From Misgurnus anguillicaudatus (lineage: Eukaryota > Chordata > Actinopteri > Cypriniformes > Cobitidae): a stretch of DNA of 64,000 nt. Both the position numbers and the translations under genes were made by a program. Positions 26,401 to 39,919 of this stretch are shown one piece after another. A model generated the notes under the pieces. The model was not told where the DNA came from. It made no database searches and saw only the letters and a program-made list of their open reading frames with translations. The stretch is from positions 34,528,501 to 34,592,500 of the forward strand of contig NC_073361.2 in assembly GCF_027580225.2 (NCBI RefSeq), in the 5' to 3' direction. The first letter of the stretch is position 1, and each line of letters opens with the position of its first letter.

Positions 26401-29400
26401 CAGCATCCAAAAGTCCAGTATCCTAAACTCCAGCATCCTAAACTCCAGCATCCTAAACTCCAGCATCCTAAACTCCAGCATCCAAAAGTCCAGCATCCTA
26501 AACTCCAGCATCCAAAAGTCCAGCATCCTAAACTCCAGCATCCAAAAGTCCAGCATCCTAAACTCCAGCATCCAAAAGTCCATGTCCAGCATCCAAAAGT
26601 CCAGTATCCTAAACTCCAGCATCCAAAAGTCCAATATCCTAAACTCCAGCATCCTAAACTCCAGCATCCAAAAGTCCAGTATCCTAAACTCCAGCATCCA
26701 AAAGTCCAGTATCCTAAACTCCAGCATCCAAAAGTCCAGCATCCTAAACTCCAGCATCCAAAAGTCCAGCATCCTAAACTCCAGCATCCAAAAGTCCAAT
26801 ATCCTAAACTCCAGCATCCAAAAGTCCAGCATCCTAAACTCCAGCATCCAAAAGTCCAATATCCTAAACTCCAGCATCCAAAAGTCCAATATCCTAAACT
26901 CCAGCATCCAAAAGTCCAATATCCTAAACTCCAGCATCCTAAACTCCAGCATCCTAAACTCCAGCATCCAAAAGTCCAGCATCCAAAAGTCCAGCATCCA
27001 AAAGTCCAGCATCCTAAACTCCAGCATCCGCATGTCCAGCATCCAAAAGTCCAGAATCCTAAACTCCAGCATCCAAAAGTCCAGAATCCTAAACTCCAGC
27101 ATCCAAAAGTCCAGCATCCAAAACTCCAGCATCCAAAAGTCCAGCATCCTAAACTCCAGCATCCTAAACTCCAGCATCCGCATGTCCAGCATCCAAAAGT
27201 CCAGTATCCTAAACTCCAGCATCCAAAAGTCCAGTATCCTAAACTCCAGCATCCAAAAGTCCAGCATCCTAAACTCCAGCATCCAAAAGTCCAGCATCCA
27301 AAAGTCCAGCATCCTAAACTCCAGCATCCAAAAGTCCAGCATCCTAAACTCCAGCATCCAAAAGTCCAGCATCCTAAACTCCAGCATCCGCATGTCCAGC
27401 ATCCAAAAGTCCAGTATCCTAAACTCCAGCATCCAAAAGTCCAGTATCCTAAACTCCAGCATCCAAAACTCCAGCATCCTAAACTCCAGCATCCTAAACT
27501 CCAGCATCCTAAACTCCAGCATCCTAAACTCCACCATCCTAAACTCCAGCATCTTAAACTCCAGCATCTTAAACTCCAGCATCCAAAAGTCCAGCATCCT
27601 AAACTCCAGCATCCGCATGTCCAGCATCCGCATGTCCAGCATCCTAAACTCCAGCATCCTAAACTCCAGCATCCTAAACTCCAGCATCCTAAACTCCAGC
27701 ATCCAAAACTCCAGAAGCCAAAAGTCCAGCATCCTAAACTCCACAATCCTAATGTCCAGCATCCTAATGTCCATCATCCTAAACTCCAGCATCCAAAAGT
27801 CCAATATCCTAAACTCCAGCATCCAAAAGTCCAATATCCTAAACTCCAGCATCCTAAACTCCAATATCCTAAACTCCAGCATCCAAAAGTCCAATATCCT
27901 AAACTCCAGCATCCTAAACTCCAGCATCCAAAAGTCCAGCATCCTAAACTCCAGCATCCCATGTCCAGCATCCAAAAGTCCAGCATCCTAAACTCCAGCA
28001 TCCTAAACTCCAGCATCCTAAACTCCAGCATCCTAAACTCCAGCATCCAAAAGTCCAGCATCCTAAACTCCAGCATCCGCATGTCCAGCATCTTAAACTC
28101 CAGCATCCGCATGTCCGGTATCCTAAACTCCAGCATCCAAAAGTCCAATATCCTAAACTCCAGCATCCAAAAGTCCAATATCCTAAACTCCAGCATCCAA
28201 AAGTCCAGTATCCTAAACTCCAGCATCCAAAAGTCCAGTATCCTAAACTCCAGCATCCTAAACTCCAGCATCCTAAACTCCAGCATCCAAAAGTCCAGTA
28301 TCCTAAACTCCAGCATCCTAAACTCCAGCATCCGCATGTCCAGCATCCAAAAGTCCAGCATCCTAAACTCCAGCATCCAAAAGTCCAGCATCCAAAAGTC
28401 CAGCATCCAAAAGTCCAGCATCCTAAACTCCAGCATCCAAAAGTCCAGCATCCTAAACTCCAGCATCCGCATGTCCAGCATCCTAAACTCCAGCATCCAA
28501 AAGTCCAGCATCCTAAACTCCAGCATCCTAAACTCCAGCATCCAAAAGTCCAGCATCCTAAACTCCAGCATCCGCATGTCCAGCATCCTAAACTCCAGCA
28601 TCCAAAAGTCCAGCATCCGAATGTCCAGCATCCTAATGTCCAGCATCCTAAACTCCAGCATCCAAAAGTCCAGCATCCTAAACTCCAGCATCCAAAACTC
28701 CAGCATCCAAAACTCCAGCATCCAAAAGTCCAGCATCCAAAAGTCCAGCATCCTAAACTCCAGCATCCTAAACTCCAGCATCCTAAACTCCAGCATCCTA
28801 AACTCCAGCATCCTAAACTCCAGCATCCTAAACTCCAGCATCCAAAACGCCAGCATCCAAAACGCCAGCATCCAAAACTCCAGCATCCGCATAGCCAGCA
28901 TCCTAAACTCCAGCATCCGCATAGCCAGTCCAGCATCCTAAACTCCAGCATCCTAAACTCCAGCATCCTAAACTCCAGCATCCGCATAGCCAGCATCCTA
29001 AACTCCAGCATCCAAAAGTCCAGCATCCTAAACTCCAGCATCCGCATAGCCAGCATCCTAAACTCCAGCATCCGCATAGCCAGCATCCTAAACTCCAGCA
29101 TCCGCATAGCCAGCATCCTAAAAACTCCAGCATCCTAAACTCCAGCATCCAAAGCCAGCATCCTAAACTCCAGCATCCGCATAGCCAGCATCCTAAACTC
29201 CAGCATCCAAAAGTCCAGCATCCTAAACTCCAGCATCCTAAACTCCAGCATCCTAAACTCCAGCATCCTAAACTCCAGCATCCAAAAGTCCAGCATCCTA
29301 AACTCCAGCATCCTAAACTCCAGCATCCAAAAGTCCAGCATCCTAAACTCCAGCATCCTAAACTCCAGCATCCAAAAGTCCAGCATCCTAAACTCCAGCA

Positions 29401-32400
29401 TCCAAAAGTCCAGCATCCAAAAGTCCAGCATCCAAAAGTCCAGCATCCAAAAGTCCAGCATCCAAAAGTCCAGCATCCAAAAGTCCAGCATCCAAAAGTC
29501 CAGCATCCAAAACTCCAGCATCCTAAACTCCAGCATCCTAAAGTCCAGCATCCGCATAGCCAGCATCCTAAACTCCAGCATCCCTAAACTCCAGCATCCG
29601 CATAGCCAGCATCCTAAACTCCAGCATCCGCATAGCCAGCATCCTAAACTCCAGCATCCTAAACTCCAGCATCCTAAACTCCAGCATCCGCATAGCCAGC
29701 ATCCTAAACTCCAGCATCCGCATAGCCAGGATCCTAAACTCCAGCATCCGCATAGCCAGCATCCTAAACTCCAGCATCCGCATAGCCAGCATCCTAAACT
29801 CCAGCATCCGCATAGCCAGCATCCTAAACTCCAGCATCCGCATAGCCAGCATCCTAAACTCCAGCATCCAAAAGTCCAGCATCCTAAACTCCAGCATCCA
29901 AAAGTCCAGCATCCTAAACTCCAGCATCCGCATAGCCAGCATCCTAAAATCCAGCATCCAAAAGTCCAGCATCCTAAACTCCAGCATCCAAAAGTCCAGC
30001 ATCCAAAAGTCCAGCATCCAAAAGTCCAGCATCCAAAAGTCCAGCATCCAAAAGTCCAGCATCCAAAAGTCCAGCATCCAAAAGTCCAGCATCCAAAACT
30101 CCAGCATCCAAAAGTCCAGCATCCTAAACTCCAGCATCCTAAACTCCAGCATCCGCATAGCCAGCATCCTAAACTCCAGCATCCGCATATCCAGCATCCT
30201 AAACTCCAGCATCCGCATATCCAGCATCCTAAACTCCAGCATCCAAAAGTCCAGCATCCTAAACTCCAGCATCCTAAACTCCAGCATCCTAAACTCCAGC
30301 ATCCTAAGCTCCAGCATCCGCATATCCAGCATCCTAAACTCCAGCATCCGCATATCCAGCATCCTAAACTCCAGCATCCAAAAGTCCAGCATCCTAAACT
30401 CCAGCATCCAAAAGTCCAGCATCCTAAACTCCAGCATCCTAAACTCCAGCATCCTAAACTCCAGCATCCAAAAGTCCAGCATCCAAAAGTCCAGCATACT
30501 AAACTCCAGCATCCTAAACTACAGCATCCTAAACTCCAGCATCCTAAACTCCAGCATCCTAAACTCCAGCATCCTAAACTCCAGCATCCTAAACTCCAGC
30601 ATCCTAAACTCCAGCATCCTAAACTCCAGCATCCTAAACTCCAGCATCCAAAAGTCCAGCATCCAAAAGTCCAGCATCCAAAAGTCCAGCATCCAAAAGA
30701 CCAGCATCCAAAAGTCCAGCATCCAAAACTCCAGCATCCAAAAGTCCAGCATCCAAAAGACCAGCATCCAAAAGTCCAGCAACCAAAAGACCAGCATCCA
30801 AAAGTCCAGCATCCTAAAAGTCCAGCATCCAAAAGTCCAGCATCCAAAACTCCAGCATCCAAAAGTCCAGCATCCAAAAGTCCAGCATCCAAAAGTCCAG
30901 CATCCAAAAGTCCAGCATCCAAAAGTCCAGCATCCAAAAGTCCAGCATCCAAAAGTCCAGCATCCTAAACTCCAGCATCCAAAACTCCAGCATCCAAAAG
31001 TCCAGCATCCAAAAGTCCAGCATCCAAAAGTTCAGCATCCTAAACTCCAGCATCCTAAACTCCAGCATCCCTAAACTCCAGCATCCAAAAGTCCAGCATC
31101 CTAAACTCCAGCATCCAAAAGTCCAGCATCCTAGCCAGCATCCTAATCTCCAGCATCCGCATATCCAGCATCCTAAACTCCAGCATCCGCATATCCAGCA
31201 TCCTAAACTCCAGCATCCAAAAGTCCAGCATCCAAAAGTCCAGCATCCAAAAGTCCAGCATCCGCATAGCCAGGATCCTAAACTCCAGCATCCGCATAGC
31301 CAGCATCCTAAACTCCAGCATCCGCATAGCCAGCATCCTAAACTCCAGCATCCGCATAGCCAGCATCCTAAACTCCAGCATCCGCATAGCCAGCATCCTA
31401 AACTCCAGCATCCGCATAGCCAGCATCCTAAACTCCAGCATCCGCATAGCCAGCATCCTAAACTCCAGCATCCGCATAGCGAGCGTCCTCAACTCCAGCA
31501 TCCGCAAAAGTCCAGCATCCTCAACTCCAGCATCCGCATAGCCAGCATCCTATACTCCAGCATCCGCATAGCCAGCATCCTAAACTCCAGCATCCGCATA
31601 GCCAGCATCCTAAACTCCAGCATCCGCATAGCCAGCATCCTAAACTCCAGCATCCTAAACTCCAGCATCCAAAAGTCCAGCATCCTAAACTCCAGCATCC
31701 TAAACTCCAGCATCCTAAACTCCAGCATCCTAAACTCCAGCATCCTAAACTCCAGCATCCAAAAGTCCAGCATCCTAAACTCCAGCATCCTAAACTCCAG
31801 CATCCAAAAGTCCAGCATCCTAAACTCCAGCATCCAAAACTCCAGCATCCTAAACTCCAGCATCCAAAAGTCCAGCATCCTAAACTCCAGCATCCAAAAG
31901 TCCAGCATCCAAAAGTCCAGCATCCAAAAGTCCAGCATCCAAAACTCCAGCATCCAAAAGTCCAGCATCCAAAACTCCAGCATCCAAAAGTCCAGCATCC
32001 AAAAGTCCAGCATCCAAAAGTCCAGCATCCAAAAGTCCAGCATCCAAAAGTCCAGCATCCAAAAGTCCAGCATCCAAAAGTCCAGCATCCAAAAGTCCAG
32101 CATCCAGAAGTCCAGCATCCAAAAGTCCAGCATCCTAAACTCCAGCATCCGCATAGCCAGCATCCGCATAGCCAGCATCCGCATAGCCAGCATCCGCATA
32201 GCCAGCATCCTAAACTCCAGCATCCGCATACCCAGCATCCTAAACTCCAGCATCCGCATAGCCAGCATCCTAAACTCCAGCATCCGCATAGCCAGCATCC
32301 TAAACTCCAGCATCCGCATAGCCAGCATCCTAAACTCCAGCATCCGCATAGCCAGCATCCTAAACTCCAGCATCCGCATAGCCAGCATCCTAAACTCCAG

Positions 32401-35400
32401 CATCCGCATAGCCAGCATCCTAAACTCCAGCATCCGCATGTCCAGCATCCTAAACTCCAGCATCCAAAAGTCCAGTATCCTAAACTCCAGCATCCTAAAC
32501 TCCAGCATCCTAAACTCCAGCATCCTAAACTCCAGCATCCTAAACTCCAGCATCCTAAACTCCAGCATCCAAAAGTCCAGCATCCTAAACTCCAGCATCC
32601 AAAAGTCCAGTATCCTAAACTCCAGCATCCAAAAGTCCAGTATCCTAAACCCCAGCATCCAAAAGTCCAGCATCCTAAACTCCAGCATCCAAAAGTCCAG
32701 CATCCAAAAGTCCAGCATCCAAAAGTCCAGCATCCAAAAGTCCAGCATCCAAAAGTACAGCATCCAAAAGTACAGCATCCAAAAGTCCAGCATCCAAAAG
32801 TCCAGCATCCAAAAGTCCAGCATCCAAAAGTCCAGCATCCAAAAGTCCAGCATCCAAAAGTCCAGCATCCAAAAGTCCAGCATCCAAAAGTCCAGCATCC
32901 GCATAGCCAGCATCCGCATAGCCAGCATCCGCATAGCCAGCATCCGCATAGCCAGCATCCTAAACTCCAGCATCCGCATAGCCAGCATCCTAAACTCCAG
33001 CATCCGCATAGCCAGCATCCTAAACTCCAGCATCCGCATAGCCAGCATCCTAAACACCAGCATCCTAAACTCCAGCATCCGCATAGCCAGCATCCTAAAC
33101 TCCAGCATCCGCATAGCCAGCATCCTAAACTCCAGCATCCGCATAGCCATCATCCTAAACTCCAGCATCCGCATAGCCAGCATCCTAAACTCCAGCATCC
33201 TAAACTCCAGCATCCAAAAGTCCAGCATCCTAAACTCCAGCATCCAAAAGTCCAGCATCCTAAACTCCAGCATCCAAAACTCCAGCATCCTAAACTCCAG
33301 CATCCAAAACTCCAGCATCCTAAACTCCAGCATCCTAAACTCCAGCATCCTAAACTCCAGCATCCTAAACTCCAGCATCCAAAAGTCCAGCATCCTAAAC
33401 TCCAGCATCCAAAACTCCAGCATCCTAAACTCCAGCATCCAAAACTCCAGCATCCTAAACTCCAGCATCCTAAACTCCAGCATCCAAAAGTCCAGCATCC
33501 TAAACTCCAGCATCCAAAAGTCCAGCATCCTAAACTCCAGCATCCTAAACTCCAGCATCCTAAACTCCAGCATCCAAAAGTCCAGCATCCTAAACTCCAG
33601 CATCCAAAAGTCCAGCATCCTAAACTCCAGCATCCGCATAGCCAGCATCCTAAACTCCAGCATCCGCATAGCCAGCATCCTAAACTCCAGCATCCGCATA
33701 GCCAGCATCCTAAACTCCAGCATCCTAAACTCCAGCATCCAAAACTCCAGCATCCAAAAGTCCAGCATCCTAAACTCCAGCATCCAAAACTCCAGCATCC
33801 TAAACTCCAGCATCCTAAACTCCAGCATCCTAAACTCCAGCATCCTAAACTCCAGCATCCTAAACTCCAGCATCCTAAACTCCAGCATCCAAAAGTCCAG
33901 CATCCTAAACTCCAGCATCCAAAAGTCCAGCATCCTAAACTCCAGCATCCTAAACTCCAGCATCCTAAACTCCAGCATCCTAAACTCCAGCATCCAAAAG
34001 TCCAGCATCCTAAACTCCAGCATCCTAAACTCCAGCATCCTAAAAGTCCAGCATCCTAAACTCCAGCATCCTAAACTCCAGCATCCAAAAGTCCAGCATC
34101 CTAAACTCCAGCATCCGCATAGCCAGCATCCTAAACTCCAGCATCCGCATAGCCAGCATCCTAAACTCCAGCATCCGCATAGCCAGCATCCTAAACTCCA
34201 GCATCCAAAACTCCAGCATCCAAAACTCCAGCATCCAAAAGTCCAGCATCCTAAAAGTCCAGCATCCAAAAGTCCAGCATCCTAAACTCCAGCATCCTAA
34301 ACTCCAGCATCCTAAACTCCAGCATCCAAAAGTCCAGCATCCTAAACTCCAGCATCCAAAAGTCCAGCATCCTAAACTCCAGCATCCAAAAGTCCAGCAT
34401 CCTAAACTCCAGCATCCCAAACTCCAGCATCCTAAACTCCAGCATCCCAAACTCCAGCATCCTAAACTCCAGCATCCGCATAGCCAGCATCCTAAAGCTC
34501 CAGCATCCGCATATCCAGCATCCTAAACTCCAGCATCCTAAACTCCAGCATCCAAAAGTCCAGCATCCTAAACTCCAGCATCCAAAAGTCCAGCATCCTA
34601 AACTCCAGCATCCTAAACTCCAGCATCCTAAACTCCAGCATCGTAAACTCCAGCATCCTAAACTCCAGCATCCTAAACTCCAGCATCCAAAAGTCCAGCA
34701 TCCAAAAGTCCAGCATCCAAAAGTCCAGCATCCAAAAGTCCAGCATCCAAAAGTCCAGCATCCTAAACTCCAGCATCCAAAAGTCCAGCATCCTAAACTC
34801 CAGCATCCAAAAGTCCAGCATCCTAAACTCCAGCATCCCATAGCCAGCATCCTAAACTCCAGCATCCGCATAAACTCCAGCATCCGCATAAAGCCAGCAT
34901 CCTAAACTCCAGCATCCAAAACTCCAGCATCCTAAACTCCAGCATCCAAAAGTCCAGCATCCTAAACTCCAGCATCCAAAACTCCAGCATCCTAAACTCC
35001 AGCATCCAAAACTCCAGCATCCTAAACTCCAGCATCCAAAAGTCCAGCATCCTAAACTCCAGCATCCAAAAGTCCAGCATCCAAAAGTCCAGCATCCTAA
35101 ACTCCAGCATCCAAAAGTCCAGCATCCTAAACTCCAGCATCCGCATAGCCAGCATCCGCAAAGCCAGCATCCTAAACTCCAGCATCCTAAACTCCAGCAT
35201 CCTAAACTCCAGCATCCTAAACTCCAGCAGCCGCATAGCCAGCATCCTAAACTCCAGCATCCGCATAGCCAGCATCCTAAACTCCAGCATCCGCATAGCC
35301 AGCATCCTAAACTCCAGCATCCAAAAGTCCAGCATCCTAAACTCCAGCATCCAAAAGTCCAGCATCCTAAACTCCAGCATCCAAAAGTCCAGCATCCTAA

Positions 35401-36414
35401 ACTCCAGCATCCTAAACTCCAGCATCCTAAACTCCAGCATCCTAAACTCCAGCATCCTAAACTCCAGCATCCAAAAGTCCAGCATCCTAAACTCCAGCAT
35501 CCAAAAGCCAGCATCCTAAACTCCAGCATCCTAAACTCCAGCATCCTAAACTCCAGCATCCTAAACTCCAGCATCCAAAAGTCCAGCATCCAAAAGTCCA
35601 GCATCCAAAAGTCCAGCATCCAAAAGTCCAGCATCCAAAAGTCCAGCATCCAAAAGTCCAGCATCCAAAAGTCCAGCATCCAAAAGTCCAGCATCCAAAA
35701 GTCCAGCATCCAAAAGTCCAGCATCCAAAAGTCCAGCATCCAAAAGTCCAGCATCCAAAAGTCCAGCATCCAAAAGTCCAGCATCCTAAACTCCAGCATC
35801 CTAAACTCCAGCATCCGCATAGTCCAGCATCCTAAACTCCAGCATCCTAAACTCCAGCATCCGCATAGCCAGCATCCTAAACTCCAGCATCCGCATATCC
35901 AGCATCCTAAACTCCAGCATCCCAAACTCCAGCATCCTAAACTCCAGCATCCTAAACGTCCAGCATCCTAAACTCCAGCATCCAAAAGTCCAGCATCCTA
36001 AACTCCAGCATCCAAAAGTCCAGCATCCTAACCTCCCGCATCCTAACCTCCAGCATCCTAAACTCCAGCATCCAAAAGTCCAGCATCCCAAAGTCCAGCA
36101 TCCTAAACTCCAGCATCCTAAACTCCAGCATCCTAAACTCCAGCATCCGCATAGCCAGCATCCTAAACTCCAGCATCCGCATAGCCAGCATCCTAAACTC
36201 CAGCATCCGCATAGCCAGCATCCTAAACTCCAGCATCCGCATAGCCAGCATCCTAAACTCCAGCATCCGCATAGCCAGCATCCTAAACTCCAGCATCCGC
36301 ATAGCCAGCATCCTAAACTCCAGCATCCGCATAGCCAGCATCCTAAACTCCAGCATCCGCATAGCCAGCATCCTAAACTCCAGCATCCGCATAGCCAGCA
36401 TCCTAAACTCCAGC

Positions 36415-36829
36415 ATCCGCAGAGCCAGCGTCCTAAACTCCAGCATCCGCAGAGCCAGCGTCCTAAACTCCAGCATCCGCAGAGCCAGCGTCCTAAACTC
36501 CAGCATCCGCAGAGCCAGCGTCCTAAACTCCAGCATCCGCATAGCCAGCGTCCTAAACTCCAGCATCCGCATAGCCAGCGTCCTAAACTCCAGCATCCGC
36601 ATAGCCAGCGTCCTAAACTCCAGCATCCGCAAAGCCCGCGTCCTAAACTCCAGCATCCGCATCGCCAGCGTCCTAAACTCCAGCCTCCGCATAGCCAGCG
36701 TCCTAAACTCCAGCCTCCGCATATCCAGCGTCCTAAACTCCAGCATCCAAAACTCCAGCATCCAAAAGTCCAGCATCCAAAAGTCCAGCATTCGCATAGC
36801 CAGCATCCTAAAGTCCAGCATCCGCATAG
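36415..36829. repeat. Right edge of the 15-bp array: 30-bp dimers with edge-specific variants
   Basis: The last 400 bp are a 30-bp dimer of a CTCCAGCATCCGCA-type half and an AGCCAGCGTCCTAAA half. GCGTCC replaces GCATCC in nearly every dimer, and GCAGAGCC is private to 36415-36540. The array stops at GCATCCGCATAG, and unrelated DNA starts at about 36830. Confidence 0.85.
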
Positions 36830-37500
36830 AAAGGCCATTTAGGGGTTTCGTGGGATTTTCGCCCATTCAAATAAATTGCCATTGTCCACGTAGTGGGTCC
36901 GTTGGACCGCTCCCCTTTCGTGGTCACCCGTTTGCCCTTTAACTTGATGGCTACGTGTCGTTTTACCCTTACCCGCCTGTAAGGACCCCAAGACCCCCAC
37001 TATTGTTGAAATGGACACCACCAGGGGCACCCTCGAGCCGTGGGCTACGTGGCCACAGACCACCAAGCCTTTATTTGTCCGTGGGGGCTTTTTTTGCATT
37101 GGGGGTCTTCTCTCCCTGCCCACCAAACCATTATTTTACCCACTTACCTATTGTTGTTGTTCATCGAGGCCGTGAAAGCGCTATTATGCCCAGATTCCAA
37201 TTAAACCTTCTTCATAGTCTTCCTCATCGCCCACAGAGCCGCTATAATGCCCACTGACCCATTATTGGTCACCAAGCCCTTTTTTGTCCAGGAGGGCTTT
37301 ATTTGCATTGGGGGTACCCCCCCTGCCCACCAAAGCATTATTTTACCCACTTACCTATTCTTGCTCTTCATCGGGGCCGTGAAAGCGCTATTATGCCCAG
37401 ATGCCAATTGAACCTTCTTCATAGTCTTCCTCGTCGCCCACAGAGCCACTATAATGCCCACTGACCCTTTAGTAGTCTTCATCATTGCCGCAGAGCAAGC
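36830..37500. repeat. Non-coding DNA with a 207-bp tandem duplication
   Basis: A segment from about 37055 to 37260 (CACCAAGCC, GCATTGGGGGT, CCCTGCCCACCAAA, ATTATTTTACCCACTTACC, GTGAAAGCGCTATTATGCCC, CCACTGACCC) is repeated at about 37268-37470 with a period near 207 bp and scattered substitutions. Short overlapping open frames on both strands have no recognisable domain and I do not call them genes. The stretch 36830-37050 has no recognised feature. Confidence 0.75.
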
Positions 37501-37865
37501 GTTCTGCCCTGTTGCCATTCAACCTAACTCGGCGGCCTTTGGAACGGCACGGTGCGTCCGTTCCGGCGACGACCACGGGGCCTGTATGAAAATAACATTG
37601 ATTTAATGGGAAACTGTTCGATCTCACGTACGCGCCGGGAACGTGCTACGTGTTCGGGACTTTGCTTTTCGTGACGTGCGGAGAATCGTCTCTCGTTGCC
37701 CCAGGGCACGGGCCATTGGGTCTTTCCGGGGCCAAGTTTGGCAGGACGCGGCCCTGGATCCGAACGCCTCCGGACGGTCGTTCGAGGGCCCGAACGTTAC
37801 CTCTGCGTCTGTTTTCGGGGCCCAGAAAGCCTCCCGGAGCAGCTCGGCGAACGAAAATGTGTGAA
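37500..37865. other. CpG-rich non-coding stretch
   Basis: GC- and CpG-rich sequence with no gene I can support. It contains TTGATTTAATGGG near 37600, which has a diverged counterpart TTGGTTTAATGGG near 38628 and a third partial match near 40105, suggesting that a longer decayed repeat underlies the whole 37.5-40.1 kb region. Confidence 0.5.
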
Positions 37866-38585
37866 AATGGCAAACAAGTGTAAATGGGGATCGGGCACAT
37901 TAGCGGCTTAACGGACACGGCAAGGAAAAGTCCGACGGTCTCGATCTTTCGGTATGTCACGCGGGGAGCGAGGAAGGGTCGGCGCGCGACGTTCGGCACT
38001 CCCACACGATTCGAAAGCGCACGACCCTCCGTTTCGGAACCTTGTTGAAATGGTCTGGGTGCGTAAGAGCACAAGACAACTTTGAAGAGGTTTTTGATGT
38101 TTTTTGCCTAAAACGTCGCAACATCCCCTTTTCGACACCTGCCGTCAATATGTCGCCCGGTGGCCCGGGACTTGCCGAGTCATGCGATTTGGGGCCTGCG
38201 GAACCTTCCCGAAAAAAGCCCGCGTTCAATTTACGGCCATTCTCTTCCAAAGCGGCTACGGTGACGCGCTCCGATCGTTATGATTTTTGAGTATGTTTAT
38301 CGTCAATAGTCCCTGACGCGCCCCATGCGACGGCGTTATCCTGCGACCTCGTTTAGGCGCCTCTATGGCCGAAAAGATTGGCAAAGACCGCGAAGGCATA
38401 CTGGGATAAATCGGGGTCGGGCGATCTCCCGCGCGGGCGAGAAAGGACGCGCGAGTCCGAAACTCCCCGCTCCCGTAATGTGGCACGCCACCGTCTACGT
38501 GTCAAAATTGCATCGGTGCTGGGTTTACCCCAGCCGACTTGCCCGCCCTAGCCCTAACCCTAGTTTTAAGTCCACGTCCAATTTA
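37866..38585. repeat. CpG-dense direct repeat, copy A
   Basis: About 720 bp, from GCAAACAAGTGTAAATGGGG to the CCCTAA-like remnant, found again as copy B exactly 1,334 bp downstream with no net indel between the two matched anchor points. It is rich in CpG (CGCGGGGAGCGAGG, CGGCGCGCGACG). It has short open frames of about 82 codons in both copies, but at this identity conserved openness does not show coding. Confidence 0.85.
38546..38563. repeat. Interstitial telomere-like remnant
   Basis: CCCTAGCCCTAACCCTAG is three hexamers matching or close to the vertebrate telomere repeat CCCTAA. Confidence 0.55.
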
Positions 38586-39199
38586 TCCCTTTGTCCTTTT
38601 TGTGGCCTACTCATTTTGAAAAACGCATTGGTTTAATGGGGGAATGGGACAGCTCCCGTACGAACCCGCTTGGTGGTACTTGTACGAAATCGCAGGAGCT
38701 GGCACGTCACGGGCATGCGGTGCGGCACCCGAAACGGTTACGCTCTAAAGTCAATTGCAATTTAACATAAAAATCAGACTTTTTGTGAAAATGCAATTTT
38801 GGCAGAGTCCATGCATGGGAGAAATTAGGAGTTTTTTTGGGCGGCTACAGCACCGGCATTTCGATGCACGCAGTTGCGCGTCACGGGTACGGATCGGGGC
38901 CCGGGGTGCCTGTCAGTGTTCATTTTCGGGGTCCCGGGAACTTTCCGAGGCCTTGCGGGAAAGTGCCCGTGTGCAGTTTATGCCCATTCATCTTTTTTGT
39001 GGCCTACTCCAATGGCAGTCAATTCATTTCAATGGCATTTTATTCCGATTGCGCACGGGCGCTCCCCCGCGCGGTTCAGGGGGGTTCTGTCGGGACAAGC
39101 TTGACGTATGAGTACCGCCCCTGTCCTGGCATGTGACGGACATAGTTTGGGGTGCGTGCGATCACGTTAAGGGGTCGAGATGTCAGTCGACGCATTCTT
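38586..39199. other. Non-coding spacer between the 1,334-bp repeat copies
   Basis: Contains weakly similar, decayed versions of parts of the neighbouring repeat: GGGGTCCCGGGAACTTTCCG near 38932 resembles the GGAACCTTCCCG part near 38200. The segment from about 39040 to 39200 (TTATTCCGATTGCGC, GCTTGACGTATGAGTACCGC, GATGTCAGT) recurs diverged at about 39917-40080. No gene is seen. Confidence 0.6.
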
Positions 39200-39919
39200 A
39201 ATGGCAAACAAGTGTAAATGGGGATCGGGCACGTTAGCGGCTTAACGGACACGGCAAGGAAAAGTCCGACGGTCTCGATCTTTCGGTATGTCACGCGGGG
39301 AGCGAGGAAGGGTCGGCGCGCGACGTTCGGCACTCCCACGCGATTCGAAAGCGCACGACCCTCTGATTCGGAACCTTGTCGAAATGGTCTGGGTGCGTAA
39401 GAGCACAAGACAACTTTGAAGAGGTTTTTGATGTTTTTTGCCTAAAACGTCGCAACATCCCCTTTTCGACACCTGCCGTCAATATGTCGCCCGGTGGCCC
39501 GGGACGTGCCGAGTCATGCGATTTGGGGCCTGCGGAACCTTCCCGGAAAAAGCCCGCGTTCAATTTACGGCCATTCTCTTCCGTAGCGGCTACGGTGACG
39601 CGCTCCGATCGTTACGATTTTTGAGTATGTTTATCGTCAATAGTCCCTGACGCGCCCCATGCGACGGCGTTATCCTGCGACCTCGTTTAGGCGCCGCTAT
39701 GGCCGAAAAGATTGGCAAAGGCCGCGAAAGCATACTGGGATAAATCGGGGTCGGGCGATCTCCCGCGCAGGCGAGAAAGGACGCTCGAGTCCGAAACTCC
39801 ACGCTCCCGTAATGTGGCACGCCACCGTCTACATGTCATAATTGCATCGGTGCGGGGTTCACCCGAGCCGAGTTGCCAACCCTAGCCCTAACCCTAGTTT
39901 TAAGTCCATGTCCAATTTA
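39200..39919. repeat. CpG-dense direct repeat, copy B
   Basis: Second copy of the 37866-38585 unit, with only scattered substitutions (for example ACATTAGCG versus ACGTTAGCG). Many CpGs are shared between the copies. Confidence 0.85.
39880..39897. repeat. Interstitial telomere-like remnant, second copy
   Basis: CCCTAGCCCTAACCCTAG, identical to the 38546 copy and exactly 1,334 bp from it, so it was duplicated together with the larger repeat. Confidence 0.55.

Larger units (their letters stand above)
1..36829. repeat. Giant 15-bp minisatellite array (about 2,450 units)
   Basis: An unbroken head-to-tail array of a 15-bp unit, consensus TCCAGCATCCTAAAC, runs from the window edge to about 36829, so its true left end is not seen. 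Common variants are CCAAAAG, CCTAAAG, CCGCATG, CTTAAAC, CTGCATG, TCCAGTATCC, TCCAATATCC and GCCAGCATCCGCATA. Fifteen bases equal five codons, so stop-free frames persist: SSILN and QHPKL on the plus strand, MLEFR, CWSLG and DAGLL on the minus strand. These frames show no start context, domain or codon signature and are not genes. Frame changes come from occasional 14- or 16-bp units. I see no transposon or unique sequence inside the array. Confidence 0.97.

Noticed and set aside
1..36829. CRISPR array
   Set aside because: Units are contiguous 15-mers with no unique spacers, and the context is eukaryotic.
36839..37126. Minus-strand frame of 95 codons
   Set aside because: It overlaps the 207-bp repeats, matches no family I recognise, and competing frames exist on the plus strand.
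38042..39624. Pair of 82-codon frames conserved between the two CpG-rich repeat copies
   Set aside because: The copies are nearly identical in DNA, so conservation says nothing about coding; the frames lack a good ATG and other frames are also open.
38546..39897. True telomere array
   Set aside because: Only three CCCTAA-like hexamers at each of two sites, and they are duplicated as part of a larger repeat.
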